A stretch of DNA of 64,000 bases from Nibrella saemangeumensis (GTDB taxonomy: Bacteria > Bacteroidota > Bacteroidia > Cytophagales > Spirosomataceae), in assembly GCF_039541915.1 (NCBI RefSeq), contig NZ_BAABHD010000005.1, positions 62,001 through 126,000 on the forward strand, in the 5' to 3' direction. The notes beneath the pieces were generated by a model that worked only from the letters and a program-made list of their open reading frames with translations, was not told the DNA's origin and made no database searches. The position numbers were made by a program, and so were the translations under genes. Below are positions 1 through 9,225 of the stretch, piece after piece; positions within the stretch are counted from its first letter, which is position 1; each line of letters starts with the position of its first letter.

Positions 1-914
1 ATTCCGGCAGCCCCGAAATAACCGAAGACAATCTCGTCGGGGTGGCTGATACAGCGGACATTGCCCCGTACCGATGCCGGAGCGGCATCAAAAAGGCCGC
101 CGGTATTCTGCGTCAGCTTTTTTACGCTGTTCATAAACTGATACGCTCCCCGGCTGAGCGACTGTTGTTCGATTTCGAGGTAATAGGGAGCAAACGAGGT
201 AAACGGCACCCGCAGGATAAACTGGCGGCTGATGGCCTGGCCGTTGATACTGGCATCGGAATTGACGTTGATGCAGTCGTAGCATCGCACAATATCCCAG
301 CAGGGCGAACAGCAGGAAAAATCGGTTATGATCCCGGTTCGGGGATTTTCGATGGACTGACAGACCACAATGGGTTCGTAGTGAGTCCAGATCCAGCGGT
401 AGTAATCGCCTGGGGCTTCGGGATCTTTTGTGTCGACGTATACATCCCAGCCGCTGATTCTATCGCTGGTCAGGCCGTAAGGGTCCTCCCTGAACTCGGC
501 ATACACGTTCTGAATCGGCGGAGTGGCTTTGAGCAGCTCCGGCTCCGATTCGTAGCGTTTGCCGTCGCGGGTCTGGATGGTCAGCCTGTATGTGCGCCCG
601 GCTGTTCCCTTTATACCGCTGACACTGGTCTGATAGGTTCCGCCAACGCCCACTTCCCGCAGCACCTCCTGGTTACCGGCATTATCGCTCAGGGTGACGG
701 TAGCCCCGATGACCAGCAGATTGACGCTTTTGAACGAATAATCAGCTGTTTGGGTCAGTTTAACCGTATAAGGGCCAGGCTGATCGGTAATGAGCCCTTC
801 TACCACCAGCGCACTCGGCATGGTCTCGGTTTCCGGCTGATAAGGCGTAACACATGACGATAAGGCCAGCAGGAGACTAAGGAAAGCGGTAAGGGAAGGG
901 ATTGAGTCGAGCAT
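1..914 (-). CDS. DUF4249 domain-containing lipoprotein (C-terminus cut by window edge)
   Basis: The minus-strand reading frame opens at the ATG at 914 and stays open to base 1, so the C-terminus lies outside the window. The N-terminus (MLDSIPSLTAFLSLLLALSS followed by Cys) is a lipoprotein signal peptide with the lipobox Cys near residue 21. The body is beta-rich (VVEGLITDQPGPYTVKLTQT, then ATVTLSDNAG), which is the DUF4249 pattern. A Cys cluster (CCSPCWDIVRCYDC) near residues 200-215 could form disulfides. The gene starts 22 bp after the stop of the TonB-dependent receptor at 936-3335, the usual receptor/DUF4249 order. It is probably an outer-membrane-associated partner of that receptor. The substrate is unknown. 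Confidence 0.85.
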   Translation of the reverse strand, partial: MLDSIPSLTAFLSLLLALSSCVTPYQPETETMPSALVVEGLITDQPGPYTVKLTQTADYSFKSVNLLVIGATVTLSDNAGNQEVLREVGVGGTYQTSVSGIKGTAGRTYRLTIQTRDGKRYESEPELLKATPPIQNVYAEFREDPYGLTSDRISGWDVYVDTKDPEAPGDYYRWIWTHYEPIVVCQSIENPRTGIITDFSCCSPCWDIVRCYDCINVNSDASINGQAISRQFILRVPFTSFAPYYLEIEQQSLSRGAYQFMNSVKKLTQNTGGLFDAAPASVRGNVRCISHPDEIVFGYFGAAG

Positions 915-935
915 AACTAGTGTCGGGCCGGAGGC

Positions 936-3335
936 TTAGAATTTAAAATTGTAGGTCAGCGACGGAAACGCGGTGCCGAAGATGGCGAGTTTGGACGCAT
1001 CGGTAAACGAGCGGGAGTTCAGCTTATAAAACACCGAGTAGGCGTTCTTCCGGGCATACACATTATAGACGGAGAAAACCCAACTGCTCTGCCAGCGCTT
1101 CTTCTTAGCCGGGTCCTGCTCAAACTGCATCGAAAAATCGAGCCGGTGGTAGTCGGGAATACGCTGCTGATTGCGGTCAATGTAAATCGGTACAACAACG
1201 CCGTTGACCCGCGCCCGTGCATACGGCTGCGTAATGGGTCGCCCGGTGCTGTAGGTGAAGTTCAGCGAAACATTGAAGCGGGCGCTGGGCCGGTAAACGG
1301 CCGCGATGTTCACCGTGTGGGGTTTATCGAAATTGGCCGGATATACGTTGCCGTTGTTTACCCGCTCCTCCAGATACGGCCCATCAATGGTCAGGAACGT
1401 GCGGGCGTAGGTGTAACTGGCCCAGCCGGTCCAGAACCCTTTGTTTTTCCGCACCATAGTCTCCAGACCGTAAGCCTTTCCCTGCCCTTGTAATAACTCT
1501 GTTTCCGGAAACCGGGTCAGCAGCAGTTGGGCCCCGTCTTTGTAGTCGATGGCATTTTGAATCAGCTTGTAATACACCTCTGCCGACAGCTCGTACATAT
1601 TGGTGGCGGTGTTCCGAAAATAACCCAGGGACCACTGATCGGCGATCTGGGGTTGAATGTACGGATTGCTGAGCGCCCAGCGCGCAGTAGGCAGGGCTGC
1701 CGTGGTGTTGGTAATCTGGTGAATATACTGCCGCAGCCGATTGTAGCCTGCCTTGATGGATTGACCCTCCGCCAGGGTGAACCGCAGGGCCAGCCGGGGC
1801 TCAAAACCGCCGGCGCGGTGGAAGATAGTGCCGGCTGAGTAGGTCTTCACCGACGCTACGGTTTCATCTTCTTTTGGAATACCCTCCTGGTAAGTGCGCA
1901 CCGTGGCCGGTCCCTGGGTCAGCAATTCCGAGTAGCGGAGGCCGGCCAAAACGGAGAAGTTCGCGTTGACGGTCCACTCATCCTGAATATAAGCTGCCAG
2001 CTCATAGGCCTGCTCAAGGGGCAGTATAACCGGGAGCACATTGGAAGACGTACCAGGAATCAGCTGGTTGGGCTGAATACGGTAGTCAATGACACTTACC
2101 CCTCCCTGGACACTATGGGCCTCGTTGACCAGAAAACTCAGGTCGGTTTTTAGCTGACGCTGCTGAATTTCCGACTCCAGCCGGAAGGCGTTGGCCGAAT
2201 CAGGTGAGGAGTTTGTAGACGCGTAATGGCTGACAACAGCCGTAGTAGCTAGATTGAAGCGATCATTAATGAAGTAATTCCAGCGCAGGGTGCCGTTTAG
2301 CGTCCGGTAGTCGTAGCGGGTAGAAGAGGCATTCACTTCAACGGTAGCTAACGAATCAGACGCTAATTTAAATACATCCTTACCGATATATCCAGTAAAG
2401 GTCAGCGTATGGTGCTCATCGAGGAGGTATTTAAGTTTGGTTGTAACGTCGTAAAAGTTGGCGCGGGTGTCGCGCAGATTGGTGGGCCCTATTTTAAATA
2501 AAAAGTCGTTAATGGCCAGCCGGGAAGCCGCCAGTATAGAGAGCTTGTTTTTAATAAGGGGCCCCTCCACCCCCAGGCGGCTTGAGACCAGCCCGACACC
2601 ACCACTGACCGACCATTTCTGATTATCAGGCTCTCTGACCTTGATATCCAGCACGGATGAGGCCCTGCCGCCGTAAGCCGGCGCAACACCGCCCCGGTGC
2701 AGGGTAACGTCGCGCACCGCATCCGGATTGAACACTGAGAAGAACCCCATCAGGTGGCTGGCGTTGAAAATCGGGGCATCGTCCATCAGCACCAGGTTCT
2801 GGTCGGTGCTGCCCCCCCGGATGTTTAGTCCTGGGGCGCCCTCCCCTACCGTACTGACGCCCGGCAGCAGCAGCAGACTGCGAACGACATCTACTTCGCC
2901 CATAAAAGCAGGAATCCGCTTGATGTTGCGAATACTCATCTGCGATACCCCAATCTCGACTTTGCGAACGTTGCGGTCCGGCGCTTCGGTCGTTACCGTT
3001 ACCTCTTCCAGGCTTTTGGTATCGTCTTCCAGCAGCACGTCCCGATAGGTATGCTCCCTGATCGTGATCGGCAATGCCACGGGCTTAAAGCCAACGTGTG
3101 AGAACCTGACGGTGTAGGTACCGGCCGGAACCGAAATGATGAAGTAGCCGTCTTTGCCCGTTGTTACACCCCGGCGGCTATCGCTGATAAATATGGTTAC
3201 TCCCTGAATGGGTTGTTGGGTAACCGACTCCCGCACGTACCCCGTCAGCGAGTACACGGAACCGCTGGTCGATGGCTGAGCAATAGTACTATAGGTCAAA
3301 CTAAACAGGCATACCAGAAATAGAAGAAAGCGCAT
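936..3335 (-). CDS. TonB-dependent receptor with carboxypeptidase-regulatory-like N-terminal domain
   Basis: This 799-residue outer-membrane protein has a signal peptide ending ...LTYSTIAQ. A carboxypeptidase-regulatory-like domain follows (GYVRESVTQQPIQGVTIFIS, residues about 30-110), then a TonB plug (LLLLPGVSTVGEGAPGLNIRGGSTDQ, roughly residues 125-230, including DDAPIFNASHLMGFFSVFNP). The rest is a 22-strand-type barrel ending in the aromatic ...SLTYNFKF. The plug is the type found in receptors paired with DUF4249 proteins, and that gene lies directly downstream. The family imports a ligand across the outer membrane using TonB energy; this ligand cannot be read from sequence. It is closely similar in layout to the receptor at 22861-25263. 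Confidence 0.93.
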   Translation of the reverse strand: MRFLLFLVCLFSLTYSTIAQPSTSGSVYSLTGYVRESVTQQPIQGVTIFISDSRRGVTTGKDGYFIISVPAGTYTVRFSHVGFKPVALPITIREHTYRDVLLEDDTKSLEEVTVTTEAPDRNVRKVEIGVSQMSIRNIKRIPAFMGEVDVVRSLLLLPGVSTVGEGAPGLNIRGGSTDQNLVLMDDAPIFNASHLMGFFSVFNPDAVRDVTLHRGGVAPAYGGRASSVLDIKVREPDNQKWSVSGGVGLVSSRLGVEGPLIKNKLSILAASRLAINDFLFKIGPTNLRDTRANFYDVTTKLKYLLDEHHTLTFTGYIGKDVFKLASDSLATVEVNASSTRYDYRTLNGTLRWNYFINDRFNLATTAVVSHYASTNSSPDSANAFRLESEIQQRQLKTDLSFLVNEAHSVQGGVSVIDYRIQPNQLIPGTSSNVLPVILPLEQAYELAAYIQDEWTVNANFSVLAGLRYSELLTQGPATVRTYQEGIPKEDETVASVKTYSAGTIFHRAGGFEPRLALRFTLAEGQSIKAGYNRLRQYIHQITNTTAALPTARWALSNPYIQPQIADQWSLGYFRNTATNMYELSAEVYYKLIQNAIDYKDGAQLLLTRFPETELLQGQGKAYGLETMVRKNKGFWTGWASYTYARTFLTIDGPYLEERVNNGNVYPANFDKPHTVNIAAVYRPSARFNVSLNFTYSTGRPITQPYARARVNGVVVPIYIDRNQQRIPDYHRLDFSMQFEQDPAKKKRWQSSWVFSVYNVYARKNAYSVFYKLNSRSFTDASKLAIFGTAFPSLTYNFKF

Positions 3336-3378
3336 AAAGCAGGGTTAGGGAAACATCACTTCCGGGAAAGCAGGTAAT

Positions 3379-5088
3379 TTACACTTCCTTACTCAATTTG
3401 CGCTTTCGGTCCTGCAAATAAGTCTCCATTTCACCCAAAGATAGTGTATTAAAGGTCATGTTTTTGGTCAATCCCCCTTTCCGGCCTACGGCAAGTCCGT
3501 AGCGCATGTCCAGCAGCCCGGCCATTTCGTGGGCATCAGGGTTGATGCTGAGCATCACCCCCCGCTCCATAGCGTAGTCGATCCACCGCCAGTCGATGTC
3601 GAGCCGGTACGGGCTGGCGTTGATCTCGATGACCACCTGGTGCTCAGCGCAGGCATCGATGATGGCGCGGTGGTCAATCGGGTACCCTTCCCTGGCCAGC
3701 AGCAGCCGGCCGGTGGGGTGACCCAGTATGGTGGTGTGCGGGTTTTCAATGGCCCGCAACAGGCGGGTGGTGGCTTTTTCGAGCGACATGTTCAGGTTCT
3801 GGTGGACCGACGCTACCACGTAGTCGAACGACGCCAGCGTTTCTTCGTCAAAATCCAGTGAGCCGTCACTCAAAATATCGGACTCCGTGCCTTTAAAAAT
3901 GCGGAACGAGGGGCTGAACTGCGCGTTCAGCCGGTCGATTTCCTCCTGCTGTTGTCGTACCCGGTTTTCATCCAGCCCTTTAGCGTAATTAGCAGTCTGA
4001 GAATGGTCGGCAATCCCGAAGTAGTCGAAGCCCAGTTCACGGCAGTGCAGCGCCATCTGCTCCACGGTATGCTTTCCGTCTGACCAGGTGCTGTGGTTGT
4101 GCAGAATACCCCGCAGGTCTTCCCAGGTAACGAGTTCATCGTTGCTGTGCCGGGCGGCCCAGTCAAAGGCACGGGCGTTTTCGCGCATCTCGGGCACGAT
4201 GTAGGGTAAGCCGGCCCGGCTATAGATTTCTTCTTCAGTAGCAACCGGTTGGGTGAGTGCTACCTGCAACAGTGTTTGACCCGAGGAGCCAGGCTGGACC
4301 AGGTGCGATTCGGTAGCGGTATGGATGAACAGGCGCTGATCTATCTGGTTTTTTGGGTATAGCAGCAGTTCAACCAGTACGTCGCTGCCCTGCAATTCAC
4401 CCCGCCAGGCAAACGGCGACGATAGCGCTTCGTTCTGCGTCAGGAACGATAGTTCGGCCAGGTCCCGCTGGGCCGCTACCGGATCAGGCGTTTCAATGAG
4501 TAGTTGCAGGGTATCTACCTCCTGCGCCTGCCGGCGCACCTGTCCGCTGATCTCTACCCGCGCAAAACGCTTCAGCAGTTCGTCGCGGAGCACATTGGCC
4601 AGGGCCTCGGCCCGGTCCATCCGCACCTTACCCGACTGGCTCTGCATAAACTCCAGCGATTGCAGGATCTTCTCCTGCATCTTTTCGCCAAAACCTTTGA
4701 TCTGGGCGATCTGGCCATTCTCGCAGGCAATTTTCAGGTCTCGGGGGTTATCAATACCCACTTCCTGCCAGATGGTTTTTATTTTCTTAACGCCCAGCCC
4801 TTTGATCCGGAACATCTCCAGCACACCCTCCGGTGTACGGGCCAGCAGTTCATCCAGATCCTGCAGCCGGCCGGTTTCCACAATCTCCCGGATTTTGCCG
4901 GCCACCATTTTGCCGACGCCGGGTAGTTTGATCAGATCGGCCGCTGACAGCTGGGCAAGGTGTTCGGTGGTTTTGTCCAGATTGAAGGCGGCAGTCTGGT
5001 AGGCGCGGACCCGGAAGGCATCGGCATCGTGCAGTTCCAGCAGGCGGCCGGTCAGTTCCAGTATATCAACAATTTCGCTGTTGTCCAT
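3379..5088 (-). CDS. polX: PolX-family protein (DNA polymerase X-like plus PHP domain), polymerase active site degenerate
   Basis: This 569-residue protein has the bacterial PolX architecture. An N-terminal helical 8-kDa-like domain (residues 1-75) is followed by helix-hairpin-helix segments (LIKLPGVGKMVAGKIREI, MFRIKGLGVKKIKTIW, IKGFGEKM). A nucleotidyltransferase palm (about 170-250) and a C-terminal PHP phosphoesterase domain (about 325-569) complete it. The PHP metal motifs look intact: HNHSTWSDGKHT, IADHSQ, GTESDIL, SVHQN, GHPTGR and INPDAHE. The palm motif that is normally GSxRRG...GDxD reads SGQVRRQAQEVDTLQLL, so both expected aspartates appear replaced (T193, Q195). The third carboxylate position is Glu240 in DVLVELL. 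It may act as a nuclease or PHP esterase in repair rather than as a polymerase. Family assignment is confident; loss of polymerisation is inference. Confidence 0.9.
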   Translation of the reverse strand: MDNSEIVDILELTGRLLELHDADAFRVRAYQTAAFNLDKTTEHLAQLSAADLIKLPGVGKMVAGKIREIVETGRLQDLDELLARTPEGVLEMFRIKGLGVKKIKTIWQEVGIDNPRDLKIACENGQIAQIKGFGEKMQEKILQSLEFMQSQSGKVRMDRAEALANVLRDELLKRFARVEISGQVRRQAQEVDTLQLLIETPDPVAAQRDLAELSFLTQNEALSSPFAWRGELQGSDVLVELLLYPKNQIDQRLFIHTATESHLVQPGSSGQTLLQVALTQPVATEEEIYSRAGLPYIVPEMRENARAFDWAARHSNDELVTWEDLRGILHNHSTWSDGKHTVEQMALHCRELGFDYFGIADHSQTANYAKGLDENRVRQQQEEIDRLNAQFSPSFRIFKGTESDILSDGSLDFDEETLASFDYVVASVHQNLNMSLEKATTRLLRAIENPHTTILGHPTGRLLLAREGYPIDHRAIIDACAEHQVVIEINASPYRLDIDWRWIDYAMERGVMLSINPDAHEMAGLLDMRYGLAVGRKGGLTKNMTFNTLSLGEMETYLQDRKRKLSKEV

Positions 5089-5201
5089 GGCGAGGTAACG
5101 CTAAAAGGGGTAATGTGTCCGGGTAATTCAGGAGCAAATTAACGCAACCCTGCTCATTTTCGCCCGTATAATTTTGCAGCGGGTCCGGTGCAGCCTCAAC
5201 C

Positions 5202-5237
5202 GAAAAAGCCACGGCAGGTAATCCGCCGTGGCTTTTC
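5202..5237 (-). terminator. Rho-independent terminator after TonB receptor
   Basis: A perfect stem (AAAAAGCCACGGC / GCCGTGGCTTTT) surrounds a short loop, with T-runs on both strands. It lies 19 bp beyond the stop codon of the minus-strand receptor at 5256, which it most likely terminates. It also separates that unit from polX. Confidence 0.85.
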
Positions 5238-5255
5238 ATTAAGAAAGTTGTTTAG

Positions 5256-8057
5256 CTAGAAACTGGCCGACACGTTCAGGAAATAATATCCCCCATTGAA
5301 GCCAAACTGGGTGGCTGCCCGGCTGTAGATAAACCGTCCGAACGAGGAGTTATCCAGTACGGCCGCCCCGAACCGCTCCGGGGTGGGATACAGGTTCTTG
5401 GTCAGCTTATCCGGGTAGACATCCAGAATGTTGTTGGCCCCCAGCGTCAGGTTTATGCTTGGCAGAATGCGGTACGAGACGTTGAAATCCGTGACCAGTT
5501 TGGGACTGAATACCTCATCCAGCAGCGCATTGGCGGGGTCCAATGTCACAACTTCCCCGAAACGGGTAAAGCGCAGCACCGCCCCGAACTTGTTCAAGCG
5601 GTAATTCACGTTCAGCGACAGCTTGCTACGGGGCTGCGCCGATGTAAGCCGGGCGCTGTCCTGCCGGTTAAACAGGAAGTTCCCGAAGGTAGCATCGTTC
5701 GGCAGATTGGTCGGGCGTTGAATGGCACCGGTCAATTTCGTTTCGTTAAAATTGGCCGCCAGTGTCAGGTCCAGCGAGCCCTGATTCAGGCGCGGACTGG
5801 TAGCAATCACCACGTCGATACCGCGGGTCCGCGTATTCACGGCGTTGGAAAAAAACTGAGCGGAATTGACTTCCTGTTGCCCGGCACCGTTCAGAATATT
5901 AGCCACAATCAGACCGGCCCCGGATGTGCCGCGGGAAAACTGATTGCTGTAGATGATCCGGTCGCGGATGTCGATCTGGTAGGCATCAACGGTAATACTC
6001 AGGTTTGATACCGGCCGGGACGTAATACCCACGCTGTAGTTGACCGACCGTTCGGCGGTAAGTGATGGTACCCCAAAGGCCTGGGCTATCGGACTATCGT
6101 TCCGGAAGGTACCCGTCTGGCGCGGTTCCACCGACTGACCCGTCGACACAAAGACGGTGCTTACGGCGCTGAAATACCGCTGGTGCAGTGAGGGAGCCCG
6201 GAAACCGTTGCTGATGGTGCCGCGAAGGGAGAAGGCATCGGAAAACTTGTAGCGGGCCGCCAGCTTACCGGCAAAATTGCCGCCAAAGTCACTGTAATTT
6301 TCGTAGCGACCGGCCGTATTCAGCAGCAGGTTGTCGTTTATGTCGGTCTCAATATCGACGTAGGCTCCGGCTACATTCCGGTTAGCGTTGATGGCATTGG
6401 CCGGCTGGTAACCAGGAAATACCTGAGAGCCTCCGATCCGGCTTGGATTTGCCTCGGGAGCAAAATTACGATACGAGGATTCTTCGCCTGCTTTAATGCG
6501 GTACATGTCATACCGATACGTAGCGCCAACGGCTACGTTGAAGGACTTCAGGCCAATTTGCGAGCCAAAATCTTTGGCCACACTGGCGTCGGCCGCATTC
6601 TGGTAAAAACTCAGCGTACCGGCATAAAAGCTGGTCTGGGCGCTGGCTCCCTGGGCAAACTGGGAGGCATTGTTGGAATTGGTCACATCGAAGCGGAAGG
6701 AGTTACCGCCGAAGACATTGCTGATGTCCCACCGCCAGCCGTTCGATTCGCCATTCACGCCCACCAGCAGCGACTGATCATTAATGATCGATTCAATATT
6801 GGGCAGGAAACCATTGGGGTATAAAGGCGCAATGACCTGCGACGTCTGGAAGGGGTAGCGGTAAAAGCCGGCGGCCTTTCCCTTCCGGTAGTTGATGCCG
6901 CCACTGGCGTAAAAGCCGGCTTTCGCACTGATCGGTATCCGGGAGTTCAGGAAGAAACCAACGTTATCGACCTGCGAATTGCCGATCTGCATGTTGTTGG
7001 AGAGATCAAAATTGTTCTGCTGAATGAGCGCCTGATCCTGATCGTATAAGGTACGCCGGCGAGCTACATAAGCGGCATCGGTCTCTCCTGTGTTCCGGCC
7101 AACGTTCCAGTTTACATAGACAGGCCCGGTATAGTCGCCGACACGGTTAGTAGCCCCCCGGCGACGGAACTCACCGGTCAGGCTCAGGAAGCCTTCGTTG
7201 CCGATCTTAAAGCCATGATTGACGCCTACCTGCGCTACCCGGCCATCGCCGGCGTACTGCTGCCCAAGCTGGGCGTTCACCGTGGTGCCGGGCCGTTCTT
7301 TCAGCCGCAGGTTAATCACACCGGCGATGGCATCGGAACCGTACTGGGAAGATGCACCATCGCGCAGCACTTCAATACGCTCGATCGCCGTAGCCGGAAT
7401 GGCGTTCAGGTCGGTACCGACGGAGCCGCGGCCAATGGTGCCGTTGATGTTGATGAGAGCTTGGTTATGCCGGCGCTTGCCGTTCAGCAACACCAGCACC
7501 TGGTCCGGCCCAAGCCCCCGGATGGTGGCCGGGTCAATGTGGTCGGTACCGTCGGCGATGGTCTGGCGCGACGAGTTGAACGAGGGAGCAACAAAGTTGA
7601 TCTGCTGCGTCAGGTCTACCTGCCCGGTGGCCTGCAGGTCGCGGGACTGAATCACGTCGACCGGCGCTACGGTTTCGGTGCTGGTCCGGGCCTGCGTCGA
7701 GCGGGAGCCTACCACCACCACCTCAGTCAGACTAGCCAAACTCTCCTTTAGGGAGATGTTTACAGTAGCCGTTGTCCCGGCGGTAACCTGTACGGGAGCG
7801 GTTTCGGTCTGGTAGCCGATAAAACTCACGCGGAGGGTATAACTGCCGGGGTCCAGCCGGAGCGTAAACTGCCCCTGGCCATCGGTTGTGGTACCGGTTG
7901 TTGTGCCGACCACTACCACCGAAACGCCCGGCAGGTTGGTACCGGTAGTGGCATCCATTACCCGCCCTCGAACACTTTGCGCCAAAACGGCGGAACCAGC
8001 CAGCAACAAAACAGCCACTAAATTGATAAAGCGGAAATTAAAGTAGTTTTTATACAT
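5256..8057 (-). CDS. TonB-dependent receptor (carboxypeptidase-regulatory-like domain, plug, barrel)
   Basis: The frame extends to 8069, but the ATG at 8057 gives a clean signal peptide (MYKNYFNFRFINLVAVLLLA...VLAQ), so that start is preferred. A carboxypeptidase-regulatory-like domain (GRVMDATTGTNLPGVSVVVV) is followed by a plug carrying VVVVGSRSTQART, TIRGLGPDQVLVLLNGKRRH and IERIEVLRDGASSQYGSDAIAGVIN. A large barrel contains LRGTISNGFRAPSL. This plug is of the classical siderophore/sugar receptor type and differs from the DUF4249-paired receptors nearby. No SusD-like or DUF4249 gene is adjacent. The protein is about 933 residues, normal for the class. The ligand is unknown. Confidence 0.92.
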   Translation of the reverse strand: MYKNYFNFRFINLVAVLLLAGSAVLAQSVRGRVMDATTGTNLPGVSVVVVGTTTGTTTDGQGQFTLRLDPGSYTLRVSFIGYQTETAPVQVTAGTTATVNISLKESLASLTEVVVVGSRSTQARTSTETVAPVDVIQSRDLQATGQVDLTQQINFVAPSFNSSRQTIADGTDHIDPATIRGLGPDQVLVLLNGKRRHNQALININGTIGRGSVGTDLNAIPATAIERIEVLRDGASSQYGSDAIAGVINLRLKERPGTTVNAQLGQQYAGDGRVAQVGVNHGFKIGNEGFLSLTGEFRRRGATNRVGDYTGPVYVNWNVGRNTGETDAAYVARRRTLYDQDQALIQQNNFDLSNNMQIGNSQVDNVGFFLNSRIPISAKAGFYASGGINYRKGKAAGFYRYPFQTSQVIAPLYPNGFLPNIESIINDQSLLVGVNGESNGWRWDISNVFGGNSFRFDVTNSNNASQFAQGASAQTSFYAGTLSFYQNAADASVAKDFGSQIGLKSFNVAVGATYRYDMYRIKAGEESSYRNFAPEANPSRIGGSQVFPGYQPANAINANRNVAGAYVDIETDINDNLLLNTAGRYENYSDFGGNFAGKLAARYKFSDAFSLRGTISNGFRAPSLHQRYFSAVSTVFVSTGQSVEPRQTGTFRNDSPIAQAFGVPSLTAERSVNYSVGITSRPVSNLSITVDAYQIDIRDRIIYSNQFSRGTSGAGLIVANILNGAGQQEVNSAQFFSNAVNTRTRGIDVVIATSPRLNQGSLDLTLAANFNETKLTGAIQRPTNLPNDATFGNFLFNRQDSARLTSAQPRSKLSLNVNYRLNKFGAVLRFTRFGEVVTLDPANALLDEVFSPKLVTDFNVSYRILPSINLTLGANNILDVYPDKLTKNLYPTPERFGAAVLDNSSFGRFIYSRAATQFGFNGGYYFLNVSASF

Positions 8058-8172
8058 AGGGGAAAACATAATTGTAGACTGACATAGCTAAACCCATTAA
8101 TGGAGGGGTAATGTTTTAAAATTTCCTGAAAGACACAGCTTTTGCCCGAACGTTGCAGTGTCAATACCACAT

Positions 8173-8243
8173 ACAGGACAGCCCCCGTGCGGTTGCGCCG
8201 TCCGACAAACCGGATCAGCACAACCGCAGGGGGGCTGTCCTGT
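8173..8243. repeat. Long imperfect inverted repeat between FKBP gene and TonB receptor
   Basis: Arms at 8173-8195 and 8221-8243 match at 22 of 23 positions. The 25-nt loop contains its own small TCCG/CGGA stem. It lies 19 bp after the stop of the FKBP gene, on the minus strand. There is no T-run, so it is not a standard intrinsic terminator. It may be an mRNA 3' stabiliser or a dispersed palindromic element. Confidence 0.7.
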
Positions 8244-8261
8244 TAATAAGGTCAGGTGCCG

Positions 8262-9134
8262 TTACCGCACCGAAACAACTTCGATTTCAAACGCCAGCGG
8301 AGAATACGGTGGAATTACATACACACCGTTGCTCGAACGACCCTGTGTACCATAGCCCTGCGCCGAGGGGAAAATGATAAGGGCTTTCTCCCCAACCCGC
8401 AGTTTACTGATGCCTTCTTCAAAGCCCGCCACAACCTGCCGCTGACCCAGCGTCACATCAATGGTGCCTTTGTCAAAATCCGTTTTACCCCGGAGCAACC
8501 GGCCGGCATAGTTCACTTTCACCGTCTGGCCGGTCGCCAGGGCGGCTCCGGTGGGTACGGTCGTGGTCTTAACCACCCGAACGCCATTGGTTGTTGCCTC
8601 GGATACGGTCAGCTTCTGCCGGTCCAGGTAATCCTGAATCTGCTGATCTTCGGTACGCGCCCGCAGCAGTTGCACATCAAACCGAACAGCCGAGTTGGCG
8701 GGTATCAACGGCTGCGCCCGGCTGCCAAAAGCCAGGTAAGCAGGCATCAGCAGTGTGGCCTTTTCGCCTTCCCGCATCAGCGACATCCCTTCTTCCAGGC
8801 CCGGCAACATGGCCCCTAAGCCGAAAGGCAGGTAGACGGCCGTATCTTTTTTAGAACTATCGACTTTGACATTACCTAGGGTAAACAGCTTGTAATTAAA
8901 CTCCAGCTCATCGCCAATACCCGGCTTTTTGCCGTTGGGATTTGCCGTGGTAATGACGTAGTAAAGCCCGGAAGTGGTTCGCTGGGCATTCAGATTATTC
9001 TGCGTGACGTAGGTTTTAATGTCCGTTTCGTTCTGCTCGGCGGCCGACTGGTCGGGGTCAACATAATTGGTTTTACACGCGCTTAAACTTACCAGTACCG
9101 CAAGGCCCCAAAGAGCGACAAATCTTCTTAACAT
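8262..9134 (-). CDS. FKBP-type peptidyl-prolyl isomerase lipoprotein, two FKBP domains
   Basis: A 290-residue lipoprotein with signal MLRRFVALWGLAVLVSLSAC and lipid Cys at about residue 20. Two FKBP domains follow. The first (about 65-180) contains GIGDELEFNYKLFT, LPGLEEGMSLMREGEKATLL and PAYLAFGSR. The second (about 190-290) contains GQTVKVNYAGRLL, VVAGFEEGISKLRVGEKALI, GYGTQGRSSNGVYVIPP and LAFEIEVV. The second looks the more canonical. It probably assists proline isomerisation of envelope proteins from an outer-membrane anchor. The nearest neighbours do not suggest a specific client. Confidence 0.92.
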   Translation of the reverse strand: MLRRFVALWGLAVLVSLSACKTNYVDPDQSAAEQNETDIKTYVTQNNLNAQRTTSGLYYVITTANPNGKKPGIGDELEFNYKLFTLGNVKVDSSKKDTAVYLPFGLGAMLPGLEEGMSLMREGEKATLLMPAYLAFGSRAQPLIPANSAVRFDVQLLRARTEDQQIQDYLDRQKLTVSEATTNGVRVVKTTTVPTGAALATGQTVKVNYAGRLLRGKTDFDKGTIDVTLGQRQVVAGFEEGISKLRVGEKALIIFPSAQGYGTQGRSSNGVYVIPPYSPLAFEIEVVSVR

Positions 9135-9225
9135 AATTTGATGTAAATAAATGGATAGTAGACTACTACCCTGGACTCCATAAATAATAAAAACGTTGCA
9201 ATGAGCAGCAAAATTACCTGAATTT

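Noticed and set aside
42..857. Plus-strand open frame of 271 codons
   Set aside because: It lies antisense to a clear DUF4249 lipoprotein with signal peptide and family pattern; the plus-strand translation has no recognisable domain.
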